Part shown: positions 42,532-51,351 of the stretch, piece after piece
Layout: each line of letters starts with the position of its first letter
Numbering within the stretch: position 1 is the stretch's first letter
Source: Flintibacter faecis
Lineage (GTDB): Bacteria; Bacillota; Clostridia; Oscillospirales; Oscillospiraceae
Direction: 5' to 3'
Assembly (NCBI RefSeq): GCF_014287875.1
Contig: NZ_JACOPN010000005.1
Location: forward strand, 191,984 to 255,983
DNA: 64,000 nucleotides
Notes under the pieces: generated by a model
Told to the model about the DNA's origin: nothing
The model's database searches: none
The model's input: the letters and a program-made list of their open reading frames with translations, nothing else
Position numbers and translations under genes: made by a program

Positions 42532-43794
42532 ATGTTCGGACACAAGAAAGAAAAGAAGGCGGACCGCCCTGCTGTCGCCCCCGGCGGGGACAAGCTGGGC
42601 GTTTATGTTCACATCCCCTTCTGCAAGAGTAAATGCGACTACTGTGATTTCTACTCCCTGGCCGGGCGGGAGGAGCAGATGGACCGATATCAAAAGGCCC
42701 TGCTCTCCCACATCGCGGAGACGGCTCCCATCGCCCAGGTGCCGGTGGACACCATCTATTTCGGCGGCGGCACCCCCAGCCTGTACGGGGAGAAGCGGCT
42801 GAAGGAGATTTTGGCCGCCCTGAAAAAGCAGCTTCCCGTGGACAAGGACGCGGAGATCACCCTGGAGGCCAACCCCGACAGCGTGGATCTGCGCTCCCTG
42901 AGGCGGCTGCGGCGGGCGGGCTTTAACCGCATCTCCCTGGGGATGCAGTCGGCCTGCCCGGAGGAACTGGCCGCCGTCCACCGCCCCCACACCGTGCAGC
43001 AGACCGACCAGGCCGTGACCATGGCAAAAAAGGCGGGATTTAAAAATCTGTCCCTGGACCTCATCTACGGTCTGCCCGGCCAGACGGAGGAGAGCTGGCG
43101 CGCCACGGTGGAGCACGCCCTGTCCCTGATCCCCCAGCACCTGTCCTGCTATGGTCTGAAGGTGGAGGAGGGCACCCCTCTGGCCCGGCGGGTGGAGGCG
43201 GGGGAGGTGCTGCCCGATGACGACACCCAGGCCGACCGCTATCTGTGGACGGTGGGGCGGCTGGAGCGGGCGGGCTTTGCCCAGTATGAGATCTCCAACT
43301 TCGCCAAGCCCGGCCACGAGTCCCGGCACAACCTGCGCTATTGGCTCACCCGGCCCTATATCGGCTTTGGCCCCGGAGCCCACTCCGACTTCGGCGGGCG
43401 GCGGTATTCCTTTGTCCGGGATCTGGATGCCTATATTCAGGGTGTGCTGGAGGGGGGCAGCATCCTGGACAGCGAGGAACTGATCCCCCGGCAGGAGCGG
43501 TGCGGGGAGTATCTCATGCTGCGCCTGCGTACCGCCCTGGGCATTGAGGAGTGGGAGTATCGCCGGAACTATTTCATGGACTTTGCCCCCCTGGAGCGGC
43601 GGCTGGAGGAGTTTCAGGCCCAGGGCTGGGCGGAGAAGACGGCGGAGGGCCGCTGGCGCTTCACCCCAAAGGGCTTTTTGGTGTCCAACCAGCTCATCGG
43701 CGACCTGCTGGACCGGCAGGAGCAGGCCCAGCTGTCTGACGTGCTGGTGCGGGCCAGGGCCCGTTACTCCGGCCGCGGGGAGCAGGAGGGCTGA
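42532..43794 (+). CDS. hemW: Radical SAM heme chaperone HemW
   Basis: This 420-residue protein has the HemW-type cluster motif CKSKCDYC (Cys31, Cys35, Cys38) in VYVHIPFCKSKCDYCDFYS. The radical SAM barrel follows with YFGGGTPSLY and GLPGQTEESW, then the C-terminal HemW domain. HemW proteins are relatives of coproporphyrinogen oxidase HemN and are thought to deliver heme; the HemN-only fourth cysteine spacing is absent. AAGGAGG precedes the ATG. It stands alone after the repeat array. Confidence 0.92.
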   Translation: MFGHKKEKKADRPAVAPGGDKLGVYVHIPFCKSKCDYCDFYSLAGREEQMDRYQKALLSHIAETAPIAQVPVDTIYFGGGTPSLYGEKRLKEILAALKKQLPVDKDAEITLEANPDSVDLRSLRRLRRAGFNRISLGMQSACPEELAAVHRPHTVQQTDQAVTMAKKAGFKNLSLDLIYGLPGQTEESWRATVEHALSLIPQHLSCYGLKVEEGTPLARRVEAGEVLPDDDTQADRYLWTVGRLERAGFAQYEISNFAKPGHESRHNLRYWLTRPYIGFGPGAHSDFGGRRYSFVRDLDAYIQGVLEGGSILDSEELIPRQERCGEYLMLRLRTALGIEEWEYRRNYFMDFAPLERRLEEFQAQGWAEKTAEGRWRFTPKGFLVSNQLIGDLLDRQEQAQLSDVLVRARARYSGRGEQEG

Positions 43795-43902
43795 CAGGGC
43801 GACATAAAACCGTCATTTTGACAGGGGGACTTTCTGCAAGCCCTGGAAAAGAAAAGGTCCTCCATTCAAATTGACGATTTGCGCCTGCTGGGACAAAATT
43901 TA

Positions 43903-43931
43903 TTGCCACCGGAATCAGAAGATGCTATAAT
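43903..43931 (+). promoter_or_regulatory. Predicted promoter of murA
   Basis: TTGCCA (43903-43908) and TATAAT (43926-43931) are 17 bp apart. The leader to the preferred TTG start is about 130 nt. Confidence 0.75.
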
Positions 43932-44067
43932 GTATAAGATTTATTCTGCCCTGCTGTGCCCCAAGGCCTGACGGGGGAGAGAAATGCCCGAAATTTGGAT
44001 ATTTACATATGGCTCTGCCATGTTTTTTCATATGACTGCCTTGTATGGCGTGAGGAAGGTGCAAGAT

Positions 44068-45363
44068 TTGACGAAGTATCAAATCCATGGGGGTCGCCCC
44101 CTCCACGGGACCATTGAGATCAGCGGCGCAAAGAATGCCGCCGTGGCCATTATTCCCGCCGCCCTGATGGTGGACGGGGTGTGCCGCATTGAAAACATTC
44201 CCCAGATCAGCGACGTGACGCTGATCCTGCAGATTTTGCGGGAGCTGGGTGCCGACGTAAAGACGGTGAACAAGAATACGGTGGACGTGGACTGCTCCCA
44301 CATCCGCAACCGCCAGGTGCCCTATGACCTGGCCCGGAAGATCCGCGCCAGCTATTACCTGGTGGGGGCCCTGTTGGGCCGCTTTGGCTGGGCGGAGGTC
44401 CCCCTGCCCGGGGGCTGCGATCTGGGCGGACGGCCCATCGACCAGCACATCAAGGGCTTTGTGGCCATGGGGGCCGAGGTAGACGTGCGCAACGGCCTGA
44501 TCTGCGCCCAGGTCCCCGGCGGCGGCCGTCTGGCCGGCGGCCAGGTGTATCTGGACATGGTCTCGGTAGGGGCCACCATGAACATCATGCTGGCCGCCAC
44601 CCTGGCAAATGGCATGACCGTCATCGAGAACGCCGCCAAGGAGCCCCACATCGTGGACCTGGCCAACTTCCTGAACTCCATGGGCGCGGACATCATGGGT
44701 GCGGGCACCGATGTCATTAAGATCCGCGGGGTAGAGCGGCTGAGCGGCGGGGCCTATTCCATCATCCCCGATCAGATCGAGGCGGGGACCTATATGGCTG
44801 CCGTGGCCGCCGCCGGGGGCGAAGTGCTCATCAAAAACGTCATCCCCAAGCATCTGGACTGCATCACCGCCAAGCTGGTGGAGATGGGGGTGGATGTGGA
44901 GGAGCAGGACGACGCGGTGCTGGTCCGCCGGGATGGCCCCATCAGCCGGGTGAACGTGAAGACCATGCCCTACCCCGGCTTCCCCACCGACATGCAGCCT
45001 CAGATCGCCGCAGTGCTCTGTCTGGCCCAGGGGACCAGCGTGCTCACCGAGGGGGTCTGGGAGAACCGCTATCGCTATGTGGACGAGTTCCGCCGCATGG
45101 GGGCCCATATCCAGGTGGACGGCAAGGTGGCCGTCATCGAGGGGGTGGAGCAGCTCACCGGGGCTCCGGTCCACGCCTGCGATCTGCGGGCCGGTGCTGC
45201 CATGGTCATCGCCGGACTTTCCGCCCATGGCGTGACCGAGGTGGATGGCATCTATCACATCGAGCGGGGCTATGAGACCCTGGTGGAAAAGCTGTCCGCC
45301 GTGGGCGCAGACATCCGCACCATTGTGGTCCCGGATGAGGAGGCCCCCGCCCAGGTGGGCTGA
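44068..45363 (+). CDS. murA: UDP-N-acetylglucosamine 1-carboxyvinyltransferase
   Basis: This 431-residue enzyme transfers enolpyruvate from PEP to UDP-GlcNAc, the first committed step of peptidoglycan synthesis. From TTG 44068 it starts MTKYQIHGGRPLHGTIEISG, matching MurA N-termini. AAGG lies 8 nt upstream. The frame also allows ATG 43984, which would add 28 residues foreign to the family. Lys22-Asn23 (GAKNA) and Cys117 (PGGCDLGGRP), the fosfomycin-target cysteine, are present. WalJ and RlmH follow closely, so the three are likely co-transcribed. Confidence 0.94.
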   Translation: MTKYQIHGGRPLHGTIEISGAKNAAVAIIPAALMVDGVCRIENIPQISDVTLILQILRELGADVKTVNKNTVDVDCSHIRNRQVPYDLARKIRASYYLVGALLGRFGWAEVPLPGGCDLGGRPIDQHIKGFVAMGAEVDVRNGLICAQVPGGGRLAGGQVYLDMVSVGATMNIMLAATLANGMTVIENAAKEPHIVDLANFLNSMGADIMGAGTDVIKIRGVERLSGGAYSIIPDQIEAGTYMAAVAAAGGEVLIKNVIPKHLDCITAKLVEMGVDVEEQDDAVLVRRDGPISRVNVKTMPYPGFPTDMQPQIAAVLCLAQGTSVLTEGVWENRYRYVDEFRRMGAHIQVDGKVAVIEGVEQLTGAPVHACDLRAGAAMVIAGLSAHGVTEVDGIYHIERGYETLVEKLSAVGADIRTIVVPDEEAPAQVG

Positions 45364-45397
45364 CCCGCCCGAGACTTGTAAGAGGAGATCGAGACCC

Positions 45398-46231
45398 TTG
45401 CTGACCTTTACCACCCTGGCCAGCGGCTCCAGCGGAAATGCGGCTTTAGTCTCCTGCGGAGACACCCATGTGCTGCTGGACGCCGGGATATCCGCCAGAC
45501 GCATCACCACCGGGCTGAAGAGCCTGGGGGTGGACCCGGCGGAGCTGAGCGCCATTCTGATCACCCACGAGCACCGGGACCACGTCAGCGGCCTGGCGGT
45601 ACTCACCAAGAAAATACGCCCCACCATTTATGCCGCCCCAGCCACCTGCGGCCAGCTGGCAGATCAGCTCCCCCACGGGGCGGAGCTGCTGCAGAGCCGA
45701 CTGCCGGGGGCTGGCTTTGCTGTGGGCGAGCTGTGGGTGGAGCCCTTCGCCACCCCCCACGACGCGGCGGGCAGCGTGGGCTATGTCCTGTCCGGCGGGG
45801 GGCGGACCATGGCCCTGTGTACCGACCTGGGCCACGTCACCGACCAGGTGCGCCAGGCGGTGGCCGGGTGCGACCTGCTGGTGTGCGAGACCAACTACGA
45901 CCCGGACTGGATGCGTACCGGGCCCTATCCCTATGCCCTGAAACAGCGCATCATGGGCGACCGCGGCCACCTGTCCAACCAGGACGGGGCGGAGCTGGCT
46001 GCCATGGGGGTGCAGTCCGGGGCCAGCATTGTCGTTCTGGCCCACCTGTCCGCAGAAAACAACACCCCCGCCCGGGCGCTGGAGACGGTGCGCCGCCGTC
46101 TGCGGGCCATGGGCTGTGACCCGGAGGGGGACATCACCCTGGCTGTGGCCCCCCGCACGGAGGTGGGCCCCACCTATCGCCTGGAGCGGCGGCTGGCCGC
46201 GGCGGGAGAGAAGGGGGGCAGCCTGTGCTGA
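45398..46231 (+). CDS. walJ: WalJ/YycJ-type MBL-fold metallo-hydrolase
   Basis: This 277-residue protein starts MLTFTTLASGSSGNAALVSC from TTG 45398, with GGAG upstream. The metal motif HEHRDH (His57, His59, Asp61, His62) and later CTDLGH and HLS(A/G)EN segments are typical of YycJ. In Bacillus the gene belongs to the walKR operon and its product is a 5-3 exonuclease-like protein. Here walKR is absent but rlmH follows, as in the yycJ-rlmH order of many Firmicutes. Its stop overlaps rlmH by 7 bp. Confidence 0.88.
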   Translation: MLTFTTLASGSSGNAALVSCGDTHVLLDAGISARRITTGLKSLGVDPAELSAILITHEHRDHVSGLAVLTKKIRPTIYAAPATCGQLADQLPHGAELLQSRLPGAGFAVGELWVEPFATPHDAAGSVGYVLSGGGRTMALCTDLGHVTDQVRQAVAGCDLLVCETNYDPDWMRTGPYPYALKQRIMGDRGHLSNQDGAELAAMGVQSGASIVVLAHLSAENNTPARALETVRRRLRAMGCDPEGDITLAVAPRTEVGPTYRLERRLAAAGEKGGSLC

Positions 46232-46707
46232 GCGTACATCTCATCTGTGTGGGCAAGCTGAAAGAGAAATTCTATCTGGCCGCCTGCGCCGAATATCAAA
46301 AGCGCCTGGGGGCCTATTGTAAATTAGAGCTGACCGAGCTGCCCGAGGAGCGCCTGCCCCAGAACCCCTCCCGGGCCCAGATCGACGCCGCCCTGGAGCG
46401 GGAGGCGGCGGACATCCGGGGGAAGATCCCCCCGAACTCCTGCCTGGTGGCCCTGTGCGTGGAGGGCAAGCCCCACTCCAGCCAGGAGTTGGCCCGGCTG
46501 GTGCGCAGCTGGCAGGACAGCGCCGCCCGGCACCTGGTCTTTGTCATCGGCGGCTCCTTCGGTCTGGCGGAGAGCCTGAAAAAGGAGGCCAAGGTCCGCC
46601 TGTCCATGTCCCCCATGACCTTTCCCCACCACCTGGCCCGGGTCATGGTGCTGGAGCAGATCTATCGGGCCTTTAAGATCAACGAGGGCTCCAGCTATCA
46701 CAAATAA
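46225..46707 (+). CDS. rlmH: 23S rRNA pseudouridine-1915 N3-methyltransferase RlmH
   Basis: This 160-residue SPOUT methyltransferase has the knot signature FVIGGSFGLAESLKKEAKVRLSMSPMTFPHHLARVMVLEQIYRAFKI followed by the invariant C-terminal GSSYHK. It methylates pseudouridine 1915 in helix 69 of 23S rRNA. The GTG start follows AAGGGGGG and overlaps the end of walJ. Length is normal. A perfect palindromic terminator ends the operon. Confidence 0.95.
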   Translation: MLSVHLICVGKLKEKFYLAACAEYQKRLGAYCKLELTELPEERLPQNPSRAQIDAALEREAADIRGKIPPNSCLVALCVEGKPHSSQELARLVRSWQDSAARHLVFVIGGSFGLAESLKKEAKVRLSMSPMTFPHHLARVMVLEQIYRAFKINEGSSYHK

Positions 46708-46710
46708 GCA

Positions 46711-46750
46711 TAAAAAAGCATCCTGTGCCGCGGCACAGGATGCTTTTTTA
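46711..46750. terminator. Perfect 40-bp palindromic bidirectional terminator
   Basis: Each half reads TAAAAAAGCATCCTGTGCCG from its own side. A and T runs flank the GC-rich stem, so it can end both rlmH and the converging rpiB. Confidence 0.92.
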
Positions 46751-46763
46751 GAAAGATCCGGCG

Positions 46764-47204
46764 TTACCAGTCGTTCTCGATGGCCATCAGGGCGTTGACC
46801 CGGCGCTCGTGGCGGCCGCCCTCGAACTGGGTGTTCAGGAAGGTGTCCACGATGTTCTCGGCCAGGTTTTTGCCCACGATGCCCGCGCCCATGGCCAGCA
46901 TGTTGGCGTTGTTGTGCCGCCGGGTGAGGGAGGCGGACAGAGGGTCGCCGCACAGGGCGCAGCGGATGCCCCGGACCTTGTTGGCGGCGATGGAGATGCC
47001 GATGCCGGTGGTGCAGATGACGATGCCCCACTGGCACTGGCCGGAGGCCACGGCCTGGGCGGCGGCCTTACCGAAGGCGGGGTAGTCGCAGCTCTCGGTG
47101 CTGTCGGTGCCGAAGTCCTGACAGGTGATGCCCTTGGCGGCCAGATAGGCCTTGATGTGCTCCTTCAAGGGATACCCGCCGTGATCAGAAGCGATTGCGA
47201 TCAT
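46764..47204 (-). CDS. rpiB: Ribose-5-phosphate isomerase B (RpiB/LacAB family)
   Basis: This 146-residue protein starts MIAIASDHGGYPLKEHIKAY, as in RpiB, and has the CTTGIGISIAANKVRGIRCA signature with the catalytic cysteine in ICTTGIG. RHNNANMLAMGAG matches the phosphate-binding region. It interconverts ribose-5-phosphate and ribulose-5-phosphate in the pentose pathway. AGGAGG precedes the ATG. A separate promoter lies upstream, so it need not belong to the ABC transporter run. Confidence 0.93.
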   Translation of the reverse strand: MIAIASDHGGYPLKEHIKAYLAAKGITCQDFGTDSTESCDYPAFGKAAAQAVASGQCQWGIVICTTGIGISIAANKVRGIRCALCGDPLSASLTRRHNNANMLAMGAGIVGKNLAENIVDTFLNTQFEGGRHERRVNALMAIENDW

Positions 47205-47271
47205 AGTGATGTTCCTCCTAGTGTCTATGTCACGCGCCGGAAGACCGGGCGCTGCTTGCTTGTTCTCAGCT

Positions 47272-47300
47272 ATTGTAGATGGTTTTCTCAAGATTTGCAA
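47272..47300 (-). promoter_or_regulatory. Predicted promoter of rpiB
   Basis: On the minus strand TTGCAA (47295-47300) and TACAAT (47272-47277) are 17 bp apart, about 68 bp upstream of the start. Confidence 0.65.
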
Positions 47301-47382
47301 GGCGTATTTAGACAGATTTCTGGGGGAAAATCTTAAAATCATTCAGGGGGGAGGGGACAGCTGCCCGGGCGGAGGACCGCCG

Positions 47383-47979
47383 TTAGGACAGGTCACCACA
47401 GATCAGCTTTAACGGCGGGCCGTCCAGCTCCACCACCCGGTGGGCCAGGGGCAATAACGCCTGGTCGTGGCAGGTGAGGATGACGGGGAGCTGCAATTCC
47501 CGGATGCCCATCAAAATGCGCCGGGCCCGGTCTGTATCCACGCCGGAGAAGGGCTCGTCCAGCAGAAAGAGCCGTCCGCCCAGGGCCAGGCACCGGGCCA
47601 GAGCCAGCCGCCGGGCCATGCCGCCGGACAGCTGGGCGGGGTATCGCTCCCCCTCCCCCTCCAGCTCGGTCAAAGCCAGCCACTTGTGCCACTCCCCCCG
47701 CCGCTGCCGGGGCAGCACGTCGGTGAGCTGCTGCTTCGCGGTGCGCCAGGGAAACAGCCGGTCCTCCTGAAAGAGAAATGCGGTCTCCCCGAGGACGATC
47801 CCGGAGATGCTGCCCTCCTCCGGCCGCTCCAGCCCCGCCAGCAGACGCAGCAGGGTGGTCTTGCCGCAGCCGGAGGGCCCCCGCAGAATGGTCACGCCGG
47901 TCTCCGGCAGGGTCAGGGAGAAGCGGTCCAGCACCGTCCGCCGGCCATAGCCCATGGTCACGTTTTCAAGGCAGATCAT
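47383..47979 (-). CDS. ABC transporter ATP-binding protein (SsuB/TauB-like)
   Basis: This 198-residue ATPase is short for the family. Walker A is GPSGCGKTT (about 38-46). The Q-loop [11 protein letters not shown] is like SsuB/TauB/ThiZ importers. The signature is LSGGMARR, Walker [11 protein letters not shown], and the switch His lies in LTCHD. It powers the permease encoded just upstream, whose end it overlaps by 14 bp. The start [12 protein letters not shown] has a GGGGG-type site. Confidence 0.88.
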   Translation of the reverse strand: MICLENVTMGYGRRTVLDRFSLTLPETGVTILRGPSGCGKTTLLRLLAGLERPEEGSISGIVLGETAFLFQEDRLFPWRTAKQQLTDVLPRQRRGEWHKWLALTELEGEGERYPAQLSGGMARRLALARCLALGGRLFLLDEPFSGVDTDRARRILMGIRELQLPVILTCHDQALLPLAHRVVELDGPPLKLICGDLS

Positions 47980-48760
47980 GCGCCGCCCCCCTTCTCTTGT
48001 CCCGCTCCAGCAGCCGCCGCAGCAGCCACTCCAGCGCCAGGGACAAAAGCACCACTGCCACCGTCCAGGCAAACAGGTCCGGGATGTCCAGATAGAGCTT
48101 GCTGTTGTAAATCTGGGTGCCGATGGCCGGGCGGGGGATGCACAGCACCTCGGCGGCCACCCCCGACTTCCAGGCCAGGCCCATGGCGGTGGTGACGGCG
48201 GCCAGAAAATAGGGCCGCAGGCTGGGCAGATAGATCAGCCGCACCCGCTTCCACCGGGAAAAGCGATAGGCCGCCGCCAGCTCCAGCAGCTTTTGGTCGG
48301 TCTCCCGGATGCCCCGGCACAGGTTGCTCCACACCACGGGCAGTACCATCAGCCCGGCGATGACCCCGGGGACAGCGCTCCGGTCCGTCCACAGCAGGAT
48401 CAGCAGGATGAACGAGGCCACCGGCGTGGCCCGGATCACCCGCACCGGCAGGGCGATGAGCCGCCCCGCCCAGACTGAGGCGCAGGCCGCCGCCGCTAAA
48501 ATAGCCCCCAGCAGGGTACCCGCCCCCATGCCCGCCAGGATGCGGCCCAGGGAGGTCAGCACCGTCTGCCAGAATTCCCCCGTCTGTCCCAGGCGGACGA
48601 GGGTGCGGGCCACCGTGGCGGGATAGGGCAGCAGCAGCTCGTTCCCCCGCCCCCCCACTTTGCGGTCCACCAAAAAGGCCCCAAGCTGCCAAACCCCCAG
48701 CCAAAAGGCCGGGGGCAGCAGCAGAGAGATTTTGTTGTTCAGAGACTTACTCCGCCCCAT
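47966..48760 (-). CDS. ABC transporter permease (NitT/TauT family)
   Basis: This 264-residue membrane protein has six predicted helices and the BPD-type EAA loop [24 protein letters not shown] that contacts the ATPase. [16 protein letters not shown] is typical of the SsuC/TauC group. Its ATG lies inside the end of the binding-protein gene (14-bp overlap), and its own end overlaps the ATPase start. Translation of all three is therefore coupled. Confidence 0.88.
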   Translation of the reverse strand: MGRSKSLNNKISLLLPPAFWLGVWQLGAFLVDRKVGGRGNELLLPYPATVARTLVRLGQTGEFWQTVLTSLGRILAGMGAGTLLGAILAAAACASVWAGRLIALPVRVIRATPVASFILLILLWTDRSAVPGVIAGLMVLPVVWSNLCRGIRETDQKLLELAAAYRFSRWKRVRLIYLPSLRPYFLAAVTTAMGLAWKSGVAAEVLCIPRPAIGTQIYNSKLYLDIPDLFAWTVAVVLLSLALEWLLRRLLERDKRRGAAHDLP

Positions 48761-49799
48761 AGTAGAAGGCGTCGTAGGGCATGGAGCCGCCGATGGAAGC
48801 GGGGTCGGCCTGGAACAGCACCTGGTAATACTCCTCCAGGGTGGCCTTCATGTCTGCCCCGGTGAGGAAGGTCAGGTTGCACTGGGGGATGGCCTTTTGG
48901 GCGATCTGCTCGTTGGCGGTGATGCCCAGCTCGCCCACCAAGGCGGCGGCACCGGCGACTCCATGCTCGTCGCTCATAAAGGTGATGGAGTCGCCGTACA
49001 GGTCCAGGAAGGCATCCACCGTCTCGGGGTGCTCCTCGATAAACTGGGTGCGGCCCACCACGCAGCCCATGGCCAGGGAGCCCTGGCCCAGCTTGTCCCA
49101 CTCGTCGGACAGGGACAGGGCCTGGCGCACGCCCTGGTCCTTCATCATCAGGGCGGTGGCGGCGGGGACGGGGAGCATACAGATGGCGCTGTCGCCGGAG
49201 GCCATCTGGGCGGTGACCTCCTGGGCAGTCATCCACTGGATGTCCACCTGGCTGGGGTCCACGCCATTCTGGGTCAGCAGGTAATTGAGCACATACTCCG
49301 GGTTGGCGCCCTGGCCGGTGGCGTACACCGTCTTGCCCGCCAGGTCGGCCATGGACTGGACGGAGTCCCCCTTCTCCAGGATATACAGCACGCCCAGGGT
49401 GTTCACGGCCAGCACCTGGATGCCGCCGTCCGTCTTGGCGGCCAGGTTGGCGGCCACGTTGGTGGCCACAGCGGCGATGTCGGCGGTGCCGTTGACCAGG
49501 GCATCGGTGACCTCCTTGTTGTCGGCAACCACGGTGGAATTCAGGGCCACGGGGCAGTCGGCGGGGGAGGTCTCGGCGCTGTAATACTTCATCAGATAGG
49601 CTGCGCCCACCCCGGTGGGGCCGGACAGGGCCATAAAGTTCACGCCGGTCTTCTCCACCCCCTGCTGGGACTGGCTGGCGGAGGCAGAGCCGGAGCCGGC
49701 GGCGGACTGGGATGCGTCGTTGTTGTTCTTGCTGCCGCAGCTGGCCAGCAGGGACAGGGTCATGGCGGCGGCCAGCAGCAGAGACAGGGTCTTTTTCAT
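48747..49799 (-). CDS. ABC transporter substrate-binding lipoprotein
   Basis: This 350-residue protein has a lipoprotein signal (LLASC, Cys21) and a Ser/Ala/Gln-rich linker. An NMT1/SsuA-like binding domain follows (VNFMALSGPTGVGAAYLMKYY, ALVNGTADIAAVATNVAANLAAK, VDAFLDLYGDSITFM). It should capture a small anion or organic solute at the membrane surface; the ligand is not predictable. It heads the import genes and follows a Crp/Fnr-like regulator. GAAAGGAAG precedes the ATG. Confidence 0.88.
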   Translation of the reverse strand: MKKTLSLLLAAAMTLSLLASCGSKNNNDASQSAAGSGSASASQSQQGVEKTGVNFMALSGPTGVGAAYLMKYYSAETSPADCPVALNSTVVADNKEVTDALVNGTADIAAVATNVAANLAAKTDGGIQVLAVNTLGVLYILEKGDSVQSMADLAGKTVYATGQGANPEYVLNYLLTQNGVDPSQVDIQWMTAQEVTAQMASGDSAICMLPVPAATALMMKDQGVRQALSLSDEWDKLGQGSLAMGCVVGRTQFIEEHPETVDAFLDLYGDSITFMSDEHGVAGAAALVGELGITANEQIAQKAIPQCNLTFLTGADMKATLEEYYQVLFQADPASIGGSMPYDAFYYGAE

Positions 49800-49847
49800 G
49801 TGGATCTTCCTTTCATCATATCTTCCTATCATCGTGTGGGCTTGTTC

Positions 49848-50516
49848 TCACAGAACGCTCTCTAAAGCGGCCAGGTCGGGGATGAGGATGGTCTTGCCCC
49901 GGCGGACGATGAGGGTACTGTTCTCCAGCGCCTCGAAGGCCCGATAGAGGGAGGCCCGGCTGATGCCCAGCCGCTGGGCCAGCCCCGACGCAGTGCAGGT
50001 GACGCTGCCCCCCTGGCCGTTGGCCAGCAGATAGCGGGCCAGCTTGCCCTCCGCCCCGGCCTGGGCCAGGGACTGCAGACGGTTGGACAAAAAGCGGATG
50101 CGCCCGGTGAGATAGCGCAGATAGTTTTCCCGGATCTGGCTGTGTTGTTCCAGCAGCCGGTCGATCAATGCCTGATCCAGCATCAGGCAGCGGCTGGGCC
50201 TGCGGGCAGTGATGGTGGTGGCATACTGGGGGGCATCGCAGTACAGGGCGGCGGCACCGAACAGCTCCCCCGGCTCCAGACAGCTGACGGTCAGCTCCCC
50301 CTTGGTCACCTGAAGGCTGCCTGACAGCAAAATCCCCAGGCGGCGGGAGAAGTGCTGGGGGCTGTACACCACCTGGCCCCCGGAGAAGCGGGCCAGCTCC
50401 GCCCCCGGCTCGTCCAGCACCCGGGCGATCCCGTCCTCCGGCACCCCCCGCAGCAGCGGGCACCGGCCCAGATAGTTCCTATCCTGTTGCTCCAGCGTCA
50501 GGGTGATCGCCTCCAA
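49848..50516 (-). CDS. Crp/Fnr-family transcription regulator
   Basis: This 222-residue protein has an N-terminal cyclic-nucleotide-binding-like fold (about 20-135, LLSGSLQVTKGELTVSCLEPGELFGAAALYCD) and a C-terminal winged helix (about 150-215, SGLAQRLGISRASLYRAFEALE). No Fnr-type cysteine cluster is present. It lies 49 bp upstream of the binding-protein gene and probably controls the importer. The start is uncertain: TTG 50516 has no ribosome site, while GGAGG lies just inside the ORF 8 nt before a CTG (50501). Confidence 0.85.
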   Translation of the reverse strand: MEAITLTLEQQDRNYLGRCPLLRGVPEDGIARVLDEPGAELARFSGGQVVYSPQHFSRRLGILLSGSLQVTKGELTVSCLEPGELFGAAALYCDAPQYATTITARRPSRCLMLDQALIDRLLEQHSQIRENYLRYLTGRIRFLSNRLQSLAQAGAEGKLARYLLANGQGGSVTCTASGLAQRLGISRASLYRAFEALENSTLIVRRGKTILIPDLAALESVL

Positions 50517-50518
50517 AT

Positions 50519-50540
50519 TGTTTTATTTGAGACAAAACAG
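50519..50540 (-). promoter_or_regulatory. Palindrome at the Crp/Fnr-like gene promoter
   Basis: On the minus strand GTTTTGTCTCAAATAAAAC is nearly symmetrical (GTTTTgT / AtAAAAC). Its place right before the regulator gene suggests an operator for autoregulation. Confidence 0.4.
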
Positions 50541-50579
50541 ATGGTAGCACACGGGCGCAGAAATGTCAATCGAAACCGG

Positions 50580-51170
50580 TCACCGCTCCGCCCGAAACCC
50601 CTGGAAGAACATGGGCATCATGGTCTGGCCATATTGCCGCAGGGAGTAGCCCCCGCCGGACAGGCACCAGTCGTAGATCAGGGCCCGCTCGCACAGGGCG
50701 TAGACCCGCACCATCTCGCTGACGGTCACGTCCCCCCGCAGCTGACAGCGCTGCTGGCCCTGCAGGACGATCTGCCGCAGCAGCTTATAATAGGTCCGGT
50801 TGTGGTCCAGCAGGTGCTTGTCCCCCCGGGTGATGAGCTGGGAGGAGTACAGCCGGGCCAGCAGGTCCAGGGAGATAGAGTTTTCGATCATAGAGAATAA
50901 TTCCCGGTTTAAATACATCAGCTGGTCAAAGCAGTCCATGTCCGGGTCCATGGTCTCCATCAGCTCCTCATACTTCTGGTCGAACAGAAAGGACACGGAG
51001 GAGAGCAGGGCGTCCTTCCCCTCGAAATAGTGATAGAAGGAGCCCCGGGAGGTGCCCGACTCCCGGATGATCTCGTCCACGGTGGTGTCGTCATAGCCCT
51101 GCTGATAGAACAGCCGCCAGGCGGCCTGAATGATCCGCCCCTTGGTGTTTCTCGTGTTCTTCTTTCCCAT
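50580..51170 (-). CDS. TetR/AcrR-family transcription regulator
   Basis: This 196-residue protein has an N-terminal TetR HTH (about 8-55: GRIIQAAWRLFYQQGYDDTTVDEIIRESGTSRGSFYHYFEGKDALL). Its helical ligand/dimer domain has no specific clue to the inducer. It lies 63 bp upstream of the Crp/Fnr-like gene on the same strand and may be part of that transcript. GGGGAGGG precedes the ATG. It is divergent from yfbR. Confidence 0.9.
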   Translation of the reverse strand: MGKKNTRNTKGRIIQAAWRLFYQQGYDDTTVDEIIRESGTSRGSFYHYFEGKDALLSSVSFLFDQKYEELMETMDPDMDCFDQLMYLNRELFSMIENSISLDLLARLYSSQLITRGDKHLLDHNRTYYKLLRQIVLQGQQRCQLRGDVTVSEMVRVYALCERALIYDWCLSGGGYSLRQYGQTMMPMFFQGFRAER

Positions 51171-51271
51171 GAAATGGCCCTCCCCACACACATCTGGTGT
51201 TTTATCATATTATCCGTAAATTTTTCGCCGCCGTCAACTCCTTCCCGGGTGATTTCCGGCTGACTTGCCGA

Positions 51272-51300
51272 TTTACATTCCCGGGGTGCTGTGGTAAAAT
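51272..51300 (+). promoter_or_regulatory. Predicted promoter of the YfbR-like gene
   Basis: TTTACA (51272-51277) and TAAAAT (51295-51300) are 17 bp apart, about 52 bp upstream of the ATG. Confidence 0.65.
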
Positions 51301-51351
51301 GTCTGCTAAGGCAGTTCTTTTTCAAGAAACCGCAAGAGAGGGGGACGCCCC

